This document shows positions 49,501-61,200 of a stretch of DNA of 64,000 bases, in pieces. The stretch is from Baylisascaris procyonis. Lineage: Eukaryota; Nematoda; Chromadorea; Rhabditida; Ascarididae. Under the pieces are notes generated by a model. It saw only the letters and a program-made list of their open reading frames with translations, was not told the DNA's origin and searched no databases. Every line of letters starts with the position of its first letter. Position 1 is the first letter of the stretch. Made by a program: the position numbers and the translations under genes. The stretch is taken from NCBI GenBank assembly GCA_037389465.1, contig JAZARR010000159.1, positions 1,116,001 through 1,180,000 on the forward strand, given 5' to 3'.

Positions 49501-52500
49501 GCGTAACTAAACTCGTGCGGAAAAATAACCTGCTGCATAGGCCAAATTAGGCCTCAAACCTTAGTGACTGGCTTTCCCGCACCCGTATCAAGGGATATAA
49601 TTGCGAATATTAGAGCACCGGTGCTAATGTAAGATGCTCATAAATAGAATAAAACATTGCTATTGCATATTTTTCATGTAGTAGAATTTCACCTCAACAT
49701 AAACGAATATGATGAACGTGGGTGTGGCACAAATCTGTATTCCACAGGACTCGACAAGTCATTGGGGGAGCATTGCAGCTAGCTGAAGCACTTGTCGGCT
49801 ATCAAATAAACACTCTGTATCGTAGACGAAACAGTTTCGCGCACGCACACCTCTTTAGCGCTCAATTTCCTCTCTCTTCGCACTCGATCACTCCGCACTC
49901 TGATATACATACAGTTGCTTTCTGCACTCAAAACTCAATCCTCAATCTGAACAAAATCGACTGCAAATTCCGTCGTTCCTTCTTCCCGACTTAATACTCT
50001 TTAATCGAGAGATTCCTTTCCTGTAATGATTTAATTCCGTTTTAGAGTACTCCAAATCATCTTTGTCTGCTCGAATCAAAACTCACAAATATTTTAGTGA
50101 GCAGAATAGAAGGGTCATCGAAAACTCAACACTTTTGTTGTACTAAGACCAAACACACCGTATTAACATCGAAGACCAATGATTAGTGAACGCTAAGAAA
50201 TGATGTCATTTTTTAAGGTGACATAGATGGAAAAATGCGCAAATTCGGGATCTCAGCCCAGCGGCCGGCTTGCCAATGTCAGCTTTTTTTCCAACGAGTT
50301 ATGCTGCGCGCGTGGACTCAGACTACGCCACAACAGTTCTACAAGAAACGTTGAATGCAGGAAGAGGACTAAACTGGAGCCATCGCCATGACATTCAGAA
50401 GCATTTCGACCTGCCTGCACCAAGAGGTACCCGCATGTATCAATAATTGGGAAATCGTAATTAGTGGTTTTAGTGGCGCTCTCAAAGCTTGCAAATGCAC
50501 GCACTATGAGCACGCTAAACGACCAAATAGCATTAAACATTTCTAAAGACAGACCGCATAAAAAGAACATCAACGATCTTTTGGCCTTCTTGAAGGTCTT
50601 AACAATCTTCACAAATTTGTGAAAGCAGCTAGACAAACCCAAAGGTGCACTGACGTGACATATAATAGGTAGCTGCACTTGCCCCCTTTCTTTGCTGTTT
50701 GTTTGCGCGTTAAATACAGCTCCTGTATGGCGATAGATGGCACATATGGATTGACATGAAAAGCAAAAGATCTCCCATATTTCGAATTTACAGTTCTCTG
50801 GTTAATTAGCGAAGCATCCACAATTTAGCGATCCACCCATAAAGCCAATATGAGAACAACTGGCGCAATTCAAATATTGCGTTCTCGCCTCTCAGTGCTT
50901 TTCACCACGAAATTCTCCTCCCTAATAGCGATTGAAGCTAGCGATCTGAAAGTTTTACCTGTCTTTCTGACAACTCGAGGTTTTTTGCCAACTTTTTCCG
51001 CTCTTGAGGTGACAAATATTTGTGAGTGCCAAATTTTTGCTCCAAGGCATCCGTCTGTTCGTTGGTGAATCGTATTTGACCGCCTTTCCTCTTCTGATGC
51101 GTTTTTTGTATATACGGATACAACCAAGGCAAACGTGGATCCCATCCTACAAAGAATCTAAGAGACCTTTTGCTGATCACTGGGGCGCTTGTGAACTCTC
51201 ATTTCTTTCATGCCATCCAATTTTATAAAGGGTAACGGCTAGAAAGATACCCCCGCCCTCTTAGAGTATTTCAGGAGCGTTTTCAAATATATGTATATAT
51301 ATAAGTGAATTTTTACAACCACTATAGATATATGTCGCGTATTTCGCATTCATCTAAATGACACTAAAGTAGGCACTACAAAAGTAAGTCGGATGGAAAC
51401 TGCTTAATAGAGGGCGCGCAATTTTTGGACTATTAAGAAATATAGACTGATATGTTTGTGCCGCCAATCACAAACTGATATTGAGGTTCATAGGATTACA
51501 GCTGAAAGTTTTCATGTAGTTGAGCAATCAACGTGTTGAAAGCACCAATCGTTTTCGACCTATCTTATAGCGGATACTATAGGTTGCGACAGTTAAAAAG
51601 TCACATTACCGAATATGAATAATGCTTTAATGAGGAGTTTGTCCCCCCGTGTTCCCAATGGCTAATTGGATTATGTGATGAGAGGGTATTTCTTGGCTCA
51701 TCTCGGAGCACTTGTTTATTTATGACAAATAGAGATGGATGTGGCGCACCTCGGGATGTGCATATAAGATCGGCGAATCAAAGACTTTTCGGCAACACAA
51801 ACACATCCATCGTTAAGGAGAGCGGCTTACTTAAGAGATTACTAATGTTCTCACGAGAATTCTTTGTATGCACCTAAGGGTCGTGTTCGGTCACAATTTC
51901 TTACCGCAAACTGCTCCATTCTTTAATGTCTCGATGTTCGTTATTCTATCAAATTATCGATACCATTTTTGCTTCACTTTTTCTAGCTTAAGTGAAAACC
52001 GCTTATTTTGACCATATGTGCATAGATGAAATAGGTTCTATTGAATTTTAAGCATCACATAATTATCGCACCACATAAACGCCCCGTACATATATCTCTG
52101 CACTAACCTCGCTCAAATACTTTCAAGCTAAACGTGCAGTTTTTCAAACACAATTAAGAATCAAATATTTGGGTAAGAACAATCTTTTGACGCAATCTTT
52201 ATCGATTTCTACAAGCATTGGTGTCAGTGAAACTAGAGGATATTTTTTTTTAAAAGCCCATTCACTAAATTTTTTTTTTTTTTTTAGGAACTGGACTCAC
52301 TGGGAGCGAATGCGTGAAGAAAGATAAGCAGCTAACCTGCAAGCATAGGAAGTTGGCCGTTGGTTGAGTTTGCCACTTGTTGGCTTAAATGCTGTGTTGC
52401 AATATTGACATAGTTGACTGCATGATACCACTGAGCAGAACTGAACGGCCCTGGCACCACCGGTGGCGTCGATGTATGAGGCTGTTCATCAACAGTTTCC

Positions 52501-53225
52501 GGTATTACCCTACATTCCCATATAAAACTTGCATTCAAATAACGTGAGCATGACAGAGACGTCAATAATTCATACATGCCATAGCAGCGCCATGCTGAAC
52601 CTTTCAGTATTAATTTGTCGTCTCTAAAAGCCCTCTGTTACATATCTTCTGAGCAGGGCTGAGAAATCCTCCATTACAATAGCTTCTTGTCGTATAAGTA
52701 CTTCATCAAAGTGTGTCCACGCTCCGAGCCAAAACAAACTGCACAATAAAAAAGGACCTCTATATTCTTTTCATAGGCAGCAATTTAGTTTTTCCACAGC
52801 AGCCACCTGGATGAGGCCAGACTGAAGAAACGACAGGTGTGGTTATAATAATCTCATGTTAGTAATGCAGTTACCTGGCAGGTGAGTTGCAACAAAAACA
52901 TCATGAAATAGCATTTTTCCGCTCGTTCGGTGTACTATATGCCAAGCAATGCATTCAATTATGTATAACTGCTACTTTTTGCTTCCTGATAATGCCATGT
53001 TTCGCTTCACTTGACTAGCTTACTTGCAGTACTTCCTGATAAAAGCATGCCGACCATAAGCGCCATATTTTTTAGCGGTGAAGAAAAATGAGTGAATGAA
53101 TCACATATAAGAACGAGGAAAAGGTGATTAAAACAGCGAATATTATGAAATAGTAATTACCTTTCCGGGAATTGAATAATAGTATGAGGAGTTGGTTGAA
53201 GCAGAGTACTGATTGAGAATGCCAT
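46579..53225 (-). CDS. pha-2: HHEX-family homeobox transcription factor, four exons, complete
   Basis: Exons are 53225-53161, 52509-52337, 51146-50959 and 46737-46579. Junction phases agree throughout (2/2, 1/1, 0/0), giving 194 residues. Residues 3-9 read FSISTLL, an eh1-like Groucho-binding motif at the extreme N-terminus, as in HHEX proteins. The homeodomain covers about residues 99-158. It begins RKGGQIRF, has YLSPQERKKLAKNLELSERQ before helix 3 and VKTWFQNRRAKWRR in helix 3 (W48, F49, N51, R53 present, Gln at position 50). RKGGQ plus YLSP..ERK.LAK.L.LSERQ is diagnostic of HHEX. An acidic DGDEEDE and a His-rich tail follow. The 4.2 kb intron lies between homeodomain positions 44 and 45, a common homeobox intron site. 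HHEX proteins are nuclear repressors; C. elegans pha-2 acts in pharynx (isthmus) development. The start ATG is the only one in frame in exon 1. Family assignment is very sure; orthology to pha-2 is inferred from the nematode context. Confidence 0.93.
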
Positions 53226-54744
53226 TTATTAGCGATGAAAGCTGCTTGTCGAGAAATCACGCCAAATGGTTGACGAAGTAGACTTCTTTGCCCCATTGTC
53301 GAGGAGGCGGGCGCGCTTGTTGCTACGCAATACAGTACATAAACCTAGCACACTGTACAAACATTTGGAAGCGTTGTGATGCGCACTGTCTCGTTAATCA
53401 CTCACATATCGATGTCGTTCCCATCAAATAGCTTTCAGCGAAATGTAAACAACATCGCTACTGCCGAGTGCTCTTATCCGATTTTAGAATGCTCTTTCCA
53501 GTGCACTCGATCCATTCGCCTCTACAGTATTAGCCTATTATTAACTGCCAAGCTTTAATGAAGACACTATGCATTGCAACGAGTCCCATTATGCATCTTG
53601 CATTTCGATGAGACACTCATCTCGTGTATCCGGTAAACCCTCTAAAGGACTTCCCGAATCACTTCCGTGAACTTAGTACTGGCATAGCAAAAGTGCAAAA
53701 GCAGCTGCTAGTGTTTGCTTCTATGAACATTTGTTGTTATACACCTATTAGCCATTGCGAAGAGCGAACAGTTAATTGGGTTTGTATTCAAAGAGGTGCT
53801 ATTTTTGACTCAATACTGCTTTTGTAACCAGAAGTAGATCGAAGCATTTTATTAACTGCTCATAAACTCAGCAGTCGCCATTCTTACCATTGACATTGTT
53901 AACTGTCAACAAAGTAAGATGCAGGAACAGATCAAGGCAGAAGCGTTTTCCATGCTTAATGTCACCCAACAGGTAACTAAACAGCGGTAATTTGCAGTTA
54001 AGCTGTAAGGGCTGAGCACAGAACAAATGTCCGTGTGTACTCCTCACTCGGCAAACACATATAGACGTGCGAATTGTTCTCAATTACCTGCCAGGATTTA
54101 CGAAAGCGACCAGCCGGTCGCTCTTGTTAGCGCAATTCGTTGGAAACAAAAAAATGCTTCTAACGCTTTTCTGCTTCTCCTCTTCTATTAAAATGTATTT
54201 CTTCTTGAAATATTTCTTGCTACTAAAGCAAATCACATAATTATTTCCGAATATAACGCTCACCAGGAAAAATCCGTGTGTTTTGGGATCAAGTGGAACA
54301 AATCTGTCAAGAAACCGGAATAGATTATAGGGACTCTATTTTAGTGCGGCTTGCAAGAACAGTGCACTCATTAATGAATAAATGAGATTATTTGGGGGAA
54401 TACTCATGTTGATCAAAAGAATAAACCAGAGCTCGATATTTACAATTTACGGCAAAGCAGTCTTTCGCAGGAGTAGAAATATACCTTCCTCCTCATCACG
54501 TGATCATGACTTAATCGTGTAATTGTGCTGTATTTTTCTCAATTTTTGCTTATATTGGTAATCATTCATGCTACGCTCATAAGGTTATGAATTGATGCTT
54601 CAAACTGAATAGCGGTATCTTCAGAATTGCGAAAAAAAGCCCAACGAATGTGTTTTGCTCGATCTGACGCCACGATTGATCCACGCGAATGCGACAACAT
54701 AGTCGTTCAAGCATATCAGCTCACTTCCGCTATTTTGTGCTTTC

Positions 54745-54770
54745 ATTGCAGGTTATATGCGACCTGCAAT
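54745..54770. repeat. Inverted repeat ATTGCAGGT / ACCTGCAAT, 8-nt loop
   Basis: Nine-bp perfect arms at 54745-54753 and 54762-54770, about 1.5 kb upstream of the homeobox gene start. Confidence 0.8.
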
Positions 54771-55175
54771 GCAAATCATCCTCGTTTCAACGTAACAACG
54801 TGATGCCAATCATGCACTTCCTTGCTCAAAAAGAAAAAACTAATGTTATAGGCCACAGAGGCTGTAGTAAAGATATTCCCTCGCGGAAGTAACCCAACGT
54901 AGTAGAGGTGTTCGCTGCTTGAACTAACCCAGCAGGCACTCAATATCTTCGTTGTCTTGCAGTGGAAGTGAAATTTTAGTGCAGTTCTGCGCTTTCACGT
55001 TAATTCGCATGCTCTTCAAAGCAATTCGATGTGAGTTTGCAGAGAATGCTCTTAAAATGACGTGGAATGGGAACTGTAATAAACATGTATCTATAAATGG
55101 CTGCAACCAGTGGGCAACATACATCACTGCAGTCAGAAATGGAGTTTACAAGTAAGCCAGCAACTGCTCGAGGGA

Positions 55176-55186
55176 GGGGGGGGGGG
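55176..55186. repeat. G11 homopolymer
   Basis: Eleven G residues preceded by GAGGGA, upstream of the homeobox gene. Confidence 0.9.
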
Positions 55187-56106
55187 TGTGCTCTTTTTAG
55201 GCTAGCAACGATATTAAATAAATGGAGAGTTTTGTTTAGGTCTTGTGAGTGCGCTAGCTTTCACTTATAAACTCTCATCTAATAAATCTGTTTCCCATGG
55301 TAAACTTCAGAGGGAAATGCCTCCTTTCTACACACTGTTTCGCAGTTACCTTTCCTCTCTTTCATCATAAAGTGCAGAAAAAAAGACGCTTTTCTGACGC
55401 TTGCAGCGTGATTTGTTATTACGGTGCCTTGCCACCAGCCTTACAAAGCATTTTATCAATAAGTGCCACACACAGTAATCCTCCTCCATAGAAATCTTAC
55501 AGAATTATTAACAAGGTGCTCATATTCGAGGTTTACGGTAGTCCTGCGAGTGTTTTTTTTTATATCTTCTGTTTGAGCATTTCCACTGCTCTGTTTTCGA
55601 CTTGCTCATAAACAGACGTATTTGAGAATTTTATGTATATCACTGATTTGAGCATGGCAAACCGCTTAAACAAACAAGTAGGATGCTTTCACTTAGAGCT
55701 TGTTGCAATCTCACAATGCCATTCTCATGTGCATTTGTTGCTGGCATCCAAGGTCGTGAATGTAAGTAGTAAAAGAGTTTTTTTGCAAATCTCATTCAGT
55801 AAGGCGAAAAGCCATAAAAACAGCTTCTCCCCAACCACCTGGCCTATTAGCCTCACCGGAACCGTTGTTCTGTATTGATTAGCAAACTTCATTGGACTTG
55901 CATCTTGAACACATCGTTATCGTCTTGCTTTTATTGTGTGTGCTCTTGATTTCAATTTCTTTAACAAAGCACATATACATATGCATAGCAATATACAAGG
56001 TAAGGTGTTAGGTATAGTTGAAGTGAGTAGAAACGAATGCGGCATCGGTGGGGTTGGAATGCTTGGAATATTCATTGAAAGATTTTCTTTTCAGTAATGA
56101 GGCATT

Positions 56107-56130
56107 AATGAAGTGTTGATGCACTTCATT
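56107..56130. repeat. Inverted repeat AATGAAGTG / CACTTCATT, 6-nt loop
   Basis: Nine-bp perfect arms at 56107-56115 and 56122-56130, about 2.9 kb upstream of the homeobox gene. Confidence 0.8.
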
Positions 56131-56615
56131 CAGCGACCGCACTACGAGGTGTTCATACATTGCCTTTGTAGACGACCGACAAACTATGAGTGCTCGATAC
56201 CGATAGAGAAGATGCGCTCTTTGACAAACATTACAGAAGTGTACACGAGCAGCACCTCTTTTCAGTAAGGAGCACACTTTGCGAATCATTATCTACTTTT
56301 TCAGCGACTCTCAATACTTGAAGCTTAACAGTTTTCAATTTTAATTTTGAATTTCAAGTTGTCATTGTTGCAGCCTTTAATGGTAGTATGCGATTGTGCT
56401 CTGCAATCAACTATCCACTTCAGCGCCTTAAAGCAATGAAGCAAATTCTGCATGTTCATAAAGTCCATATGCAATATATTAACAACAGGAAGTACTGCTG
56501 GCAGTAGAAATTTATACGTTAATTTCAGCATATGAATACGTATACGGTATTTGAGTGCGGTTGCACGTGTATATGATACTGACGTATAATTTGCTGTTAT
56601 CAATTTTATTTCCGG

Positions 56616-56696
56616 TGCAGGTGTGTATGTATGCGCGGGTGTGTATGTGCGTCATACATACGTGCGCACAGACGTACGCACACACGTGCGCGTGCC
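56616..56696. repeat. Alternating purine-pyrimidine (GT/GC/AC) tract with internal inverted repeat
   Basis: About 80 bp of near-continuous alternation of GT, AT and GC steps. GTATGTATG (56625-56633) is the exact reverse complement of 56653-56661. Such sequence is prone to Z-DNA or cruciform formation. Confidence 0.8.
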
Positions 56697-58091
56697 GATA
56701 TTCAAGAAGAAGGGCATTTTTAAGTAACTTTGTAGAAAAATATTGAGCAGAATTGGTTTATGAAAGGTGATGGATGGGCTACAACAAATGTAGCAACACT
56801 TCAAGGATGAACGTACCATTAATGAGACAACTAAGAGCAATTTTGATGAGTGTCTTAGTGGAACATCTCAATTGCAAGTGCACTCATTTTACGTCTCATT
56901 CATCTACGTTCACCAATTTGAGCATCGTTTTGACCTCACTCAAAATGGCAGCGATCGCGACATCGATCCGCTAACTCACGATCGCTATGTAAACGTAACC
57001 GCATCGTCACCCATACATCTATTGTACTAAGCCACTCAGCACCATCTCACCTTAATGGCATTTTCTTAACGCTAATAGTATTTAACATCTGCATCAGAGT
57101 CGATATTTATAAGCAGCGATCATAATATCTGAACATATCTCAAAGAATTTGTACTTACCAGTCCGATCGTATAGTCACTGAAAAATTTCACTCATTATAT
57201 AGCAGGAAAGAAATGCTGGAAAGCGACATAACGTTCTCAAAAAGAGTGATGAGCGCATTCAGGCTTCAAAAAACGATTCACAAAGTGCACTGCAAAAATC
57301 TACTGAAAAAGCGGCGATGCTTAGTTGGTGTGAGTTTGACGATAAATCTTCCTCGTCGAGTCATGCAATATGAATGGTAGAGTCCTATAGAAATTGAGGC
57401 AATTTCTGTTTTGATAACACCTTCATGCCAAAGTTTCAGTTGCAAATGGAAGTGTAACTGAGGTTGGCTGCATACACATGTGGAAAGAGTTTGTGCTGCG
57501 AGTGTGTATGTGGCAGTATTTTTCGAAAATAGCTTGACGCCTTATCATAAGGAAATCAGTGAAGAAGCATCCATTTTCTGTAATGTCACCAGTTTAGGCA
57601 TAAATAAAGATCCTCAATAATTATTTCGATATTATGAGAGAAAATTTATTGCTAACAAAAAAAGAAATTGCTGCTTGTTGGCAGAAAAATGACTTCAATT
57701 AGAATGAAAAAAGAAATTTTGAGCCGACGATTTCTACCGAAATGCAAAGTATGATGATTCACAATTTTAATTTCCTTTCATGCAATACGTTTTCCTTCAG
57801 ATCAGTTAAAGTTCATTCTTCATATGGAAGCTATCATAATGACAAATAGCAGTTCCTGAAGAACAGTGATTTTATTTAATCCACGAATTAGAGAATATTT
57901 AGATTCAGAGTATTCCGTTTAAGTACACATAAGCACATAAAAAAGAACAAAGAGAGCACCGATCACGCTTGCTTCGTCGAATACCTCGCAATGATTTTCC
58001 ATTTTTCATCCACTTCATCATCCTGTTATCAGGAACATTGGCTGATATGATTCGTTTAAGGCTGAAGATTTTTTATTGTGGTGAATTCCAG

Positions 58092-58280
58092 AATATTCCT
58101 CAGCTAGAGACAGCATACAGCGAATTCCTCGCCCTTGACAGAGAAAAAATTAAAAGCCCAATAAGAAGTGATGTTATACGAGGGGATTTAAGTTCAGTGG
58201 GCCAAGATTCGCGAAAGATGCGTCATATACAATTAAAGCGATACGGTAGAAGTGGAGCACTACGCTCTGCAATGCAATGA
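58092..58280 (+). CDS. Candidate plus-strand terminal exon, 62 codons, basic C-terminus
   Basis: After the acceptor GAATTCCAG the frame reads NIPQLETAYSEFLALDREKI then KSPIRSDVIRGDLSSVGQDS and RKMRHIQLKRYGRSGALRSA MQ to TGA. An upstream acceptor (TTATCAG at 58032) would extend it by about 20 codons. A donor at TACG/GTAGAA could end it early. Dibasic and RYGR motifs recall processed peptides, but no amidation-type repeat is present and no signal peptide with an ATG is in frame. Function unknown. Confidence 0.38.
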   Translation, partial: NIPQLETAYSEFLALDREKIKSPIRSDVIRGDLSSVGQDSRKMRHIQLKRYGRSGALRSAMQ

Positions 58281-61200
58281 CGCAACGGCGCAAGCAATAG
58301 CAAACACGATCGACTAGCAAGATGCAATCAACGCCAACCTAATGCTATGTAAGCATAGCAATTCGACAGTAATACAGTCTTAAATTGTAACGGGCATTTA
58401 AGCAATTCAACTGGCTGATATCGATTTCTTTGGCTGAAGCTTAAGAACTAAGCGATCAACGATCACAATGCATCTTCCGCAAGTATGGTTTGGCTGCTGC
58501 ATTACTATATTTTACAACCTCCACATTAGTGAAGTACAACAAATATCATATTTATCTCTGCTTTTCAATACTGCAATTTTTTCTAACGAAAAAATAATAA
58601 TTAAACGATTCAAGGATTTTTTGAATGACTTGTGATAATTTCTTCTAAATCTCTGCAGCAACTATCGAGTGCTGAACGAGTCACTGCAGTTCTTGGATTG
58701 TATGTGCGAGTGTTATTTGCTTTAGTGCTTCGAAGCAACCGACTACAAATCTACAAATTAAAAAAAGATTCGGCATTACTACCCAAAAAAGCCATTTGTC
58801 ACCTTTTGTACTGAATGCTATACATGCCCTGGTGCCTCGTGCATTTTCCAGTCAGGATGACCGAATGGACCATGCAATCTCATTAATTATTGATCAGGGT
58901 TAAGGGTCCATAAGCTGCGAGTGTTACATGCCTCTAGAGTGGATCACAACAACTTGCTGCCTCATATGACTCCACTTACAGAATCCACCTGAGTATCCCT
59001 CTTGTCAGGGCGATTCCATTTATATAACCTCCTGATTACACTTCACTATTGACTAGCCAACTAGTAGACCTTTCTTCTGCAATGCGCCGTTTTTATCGTG
59101 CTGTGTGCTATGTAAACTTTTGATTTGCAATGCTTACTGAAAGCGATCTAAGACAATCTTAACTGTGAATTTCGGGTCCTTTGACTTAAATGTAGACTTT
59201 AGGTCCTAACTTGAGTCAAGAAGTCAATCATATCAGTGACTAAAATCCCCCAAGACCATAGCATTATGCCATCTACATGACTGTGGCAAATAACTCGCTT
59301 GCTGCTATCTGACCATTCATCTTCTTCACACTTTTCAACGCAAATAGGTGAATATTTTCCCTGTATTGTTGTCATATTTCATTGTTTTGCCTTTTCTCGA
59401 GTACATCTGCTGCATCAGGTCCCTCTTTTTTGTTTCTTTTCAATTTTCTGGTGCTACTGAAACAATTGTTCATGCCTTCATTCAAATGTCGTTACAGTTA
59501 GATTCCAGTAGTATAAGCTTTTATGCAGTCTCATGCTGAAGAATTCCTAGGAAACTTGATAATTTTAGAAGGATATGCCTGACATGGCGCAATTAGTGCT
59601 CGTTGCAAAGTAGTTCAGCTAAGAAAAAAAATCACGACCATAAATGAGCATTGATACAGGGGTTAAAAATTTTTCAATTTTTCACAAAAAAAATGCGAAT
59701 CGAGTAATTCAACCATGAGACTCTCCATCGATGAGACTATACAGCGGTCTAACCACATATTTATGTGGCTAACCGCGCACAAAGTCGCACAAAGTCACCA
59801 ACAGTTTGGTCCTTCGGGGTAAAATCTTTCGCATCCTCACGCTTGTCAAGTCTTAACAATGAAATTCCGTTTACCGCTTGGTACACTCGAACGATAGGAT
59901 AATAAAGTGCCCGATGATTTCCTTGCGTGAAAGCGCCACTTCTGTTCTTGAAGTTCCGGCAACTTCTAGAATTTTGAAAGAACTGAATTTTAGTTGTTGC
60001 AGGTGGTGGTTTCCAAAATTTAGATTTGTCTTATTAAGGATACGCTAGTAGGTCCCAGAAAGTAGGAAAAAATTTTAAGCGCCTGAAGCGGAAAAGACAT
60101 CACAATGCGCTGTGATAAACAAGAAAGGGCGTGATGTGCATTAATGAGGCGAAAATATAAAATTCTCACTGAGGCAGGAAAAAAGATCTAGAAACGCCGA
60201 ATGAAGTCCACTAAGCAAGAATAGAACTGTTGAAGCTCAGGCAAACCAAGTCAGGAATTCTAAAGTGCCCCATATGGTACAGCATGATGATTTTTTCTGC
60301 TAAGTAGCTGAATGAATATAACAGTGATGTTTGAAACCAATTTTAAGGAGCGATCCAAGAATAGAAATATTGTTTGATCACACGAACGAAGGCACCTGCT
60401 CTCTTAGAAGAGTTGGTCGCAACTTCCATATTACAGGTTGTGACAAAATTTCATAGACAGCCTAGCGAGACGTTATTGGGAACCCGTTCCAGTAGGTCAC
60501 AGACTACGAAGGTTTTCCCTTTCAAGTTGGCAGGAAGGGTGCTATTAAAATGTGCTCAATCAACTTGAGAAGGTTTTTGAGAAGATTTACATGACATGAG
60601 ATGATTTATTTCTTAAGTTTAGGCTATAATCTAAGATACGGCCAAACATAATGTTTATCATGGTCGTTCGGATCATATGAGATACTCATCTGAATGTTCT
60701 ATTGAATCCAGCTTCCACCTGCAATGTATTCTTTTGCAAATGTTTCCATTCGTGACGGATTTAAAACTCTGGAACTTGAAAGGGATGGAAAGTTTTGAAG
60801 GTTCTAAAATGACAAGGCGGAGATGGAAAACGGATGAAGATGATTTTGAAGACCCCGACATACGTTCAGCCTATGTCCCTACACTATAAATCTCGTTCGC
60901 GGCGATACAATGGATGTGCGATTGAAGTATGTAAACAGGCGGCTTCTGCATTCAGGTTACACTAAATCACTCGAATATCATAAGGCAATAATCGTTTAAT
61001 AATCAAAACATATAAAGAAGGGTTCGAAAAGGCATTCCAATCCATACAATTCATAGATTAGAAGGCTGGCTTTCTTCGGAATTTTCTTTTCATGAGGAAT
61101 ATCGTTTAATTTCTCACCTCCGAGGAAAGTGCCTTAATCAATGGATCATGAACATTGTCTCGAATGGCACTTTGAGCATGCTAAGTGGAACCCCAACATG

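Larger units (their letters stand above)
53226..58091. other. Upstream region of the homeobox gene, no supported coding exon
   Basis: A short CpG-bearing GC-rich patch (GGAGGCGGGCGCGC, about 53.3 kb) lies about 80 bp upstream of the homeobox start codon and may mark its promoter. The inverted repeats, G11 run and alternating tract listed separately lie further up. Open frames at 54.7, 55.0, 55.6 and 56.0-56.3 kb are unsupported. Confidence 0.45.

Noticed and set aside
50253..50678. 141-codon minus-strand open frame with hydrophobic segments inside the homeobox intron, at first taken for a nested receptor fragment
   Set aside because: A frame of this length is within chance expectation for 64 kb at this composition, and no splice sites or recognisable receptor motifs frame it.
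53300..53345. GTTGCTACGCAATAC considered as an RFX X-box upstream of the homeobox gene
   Set aside because: The right half-site does not match the consensus.
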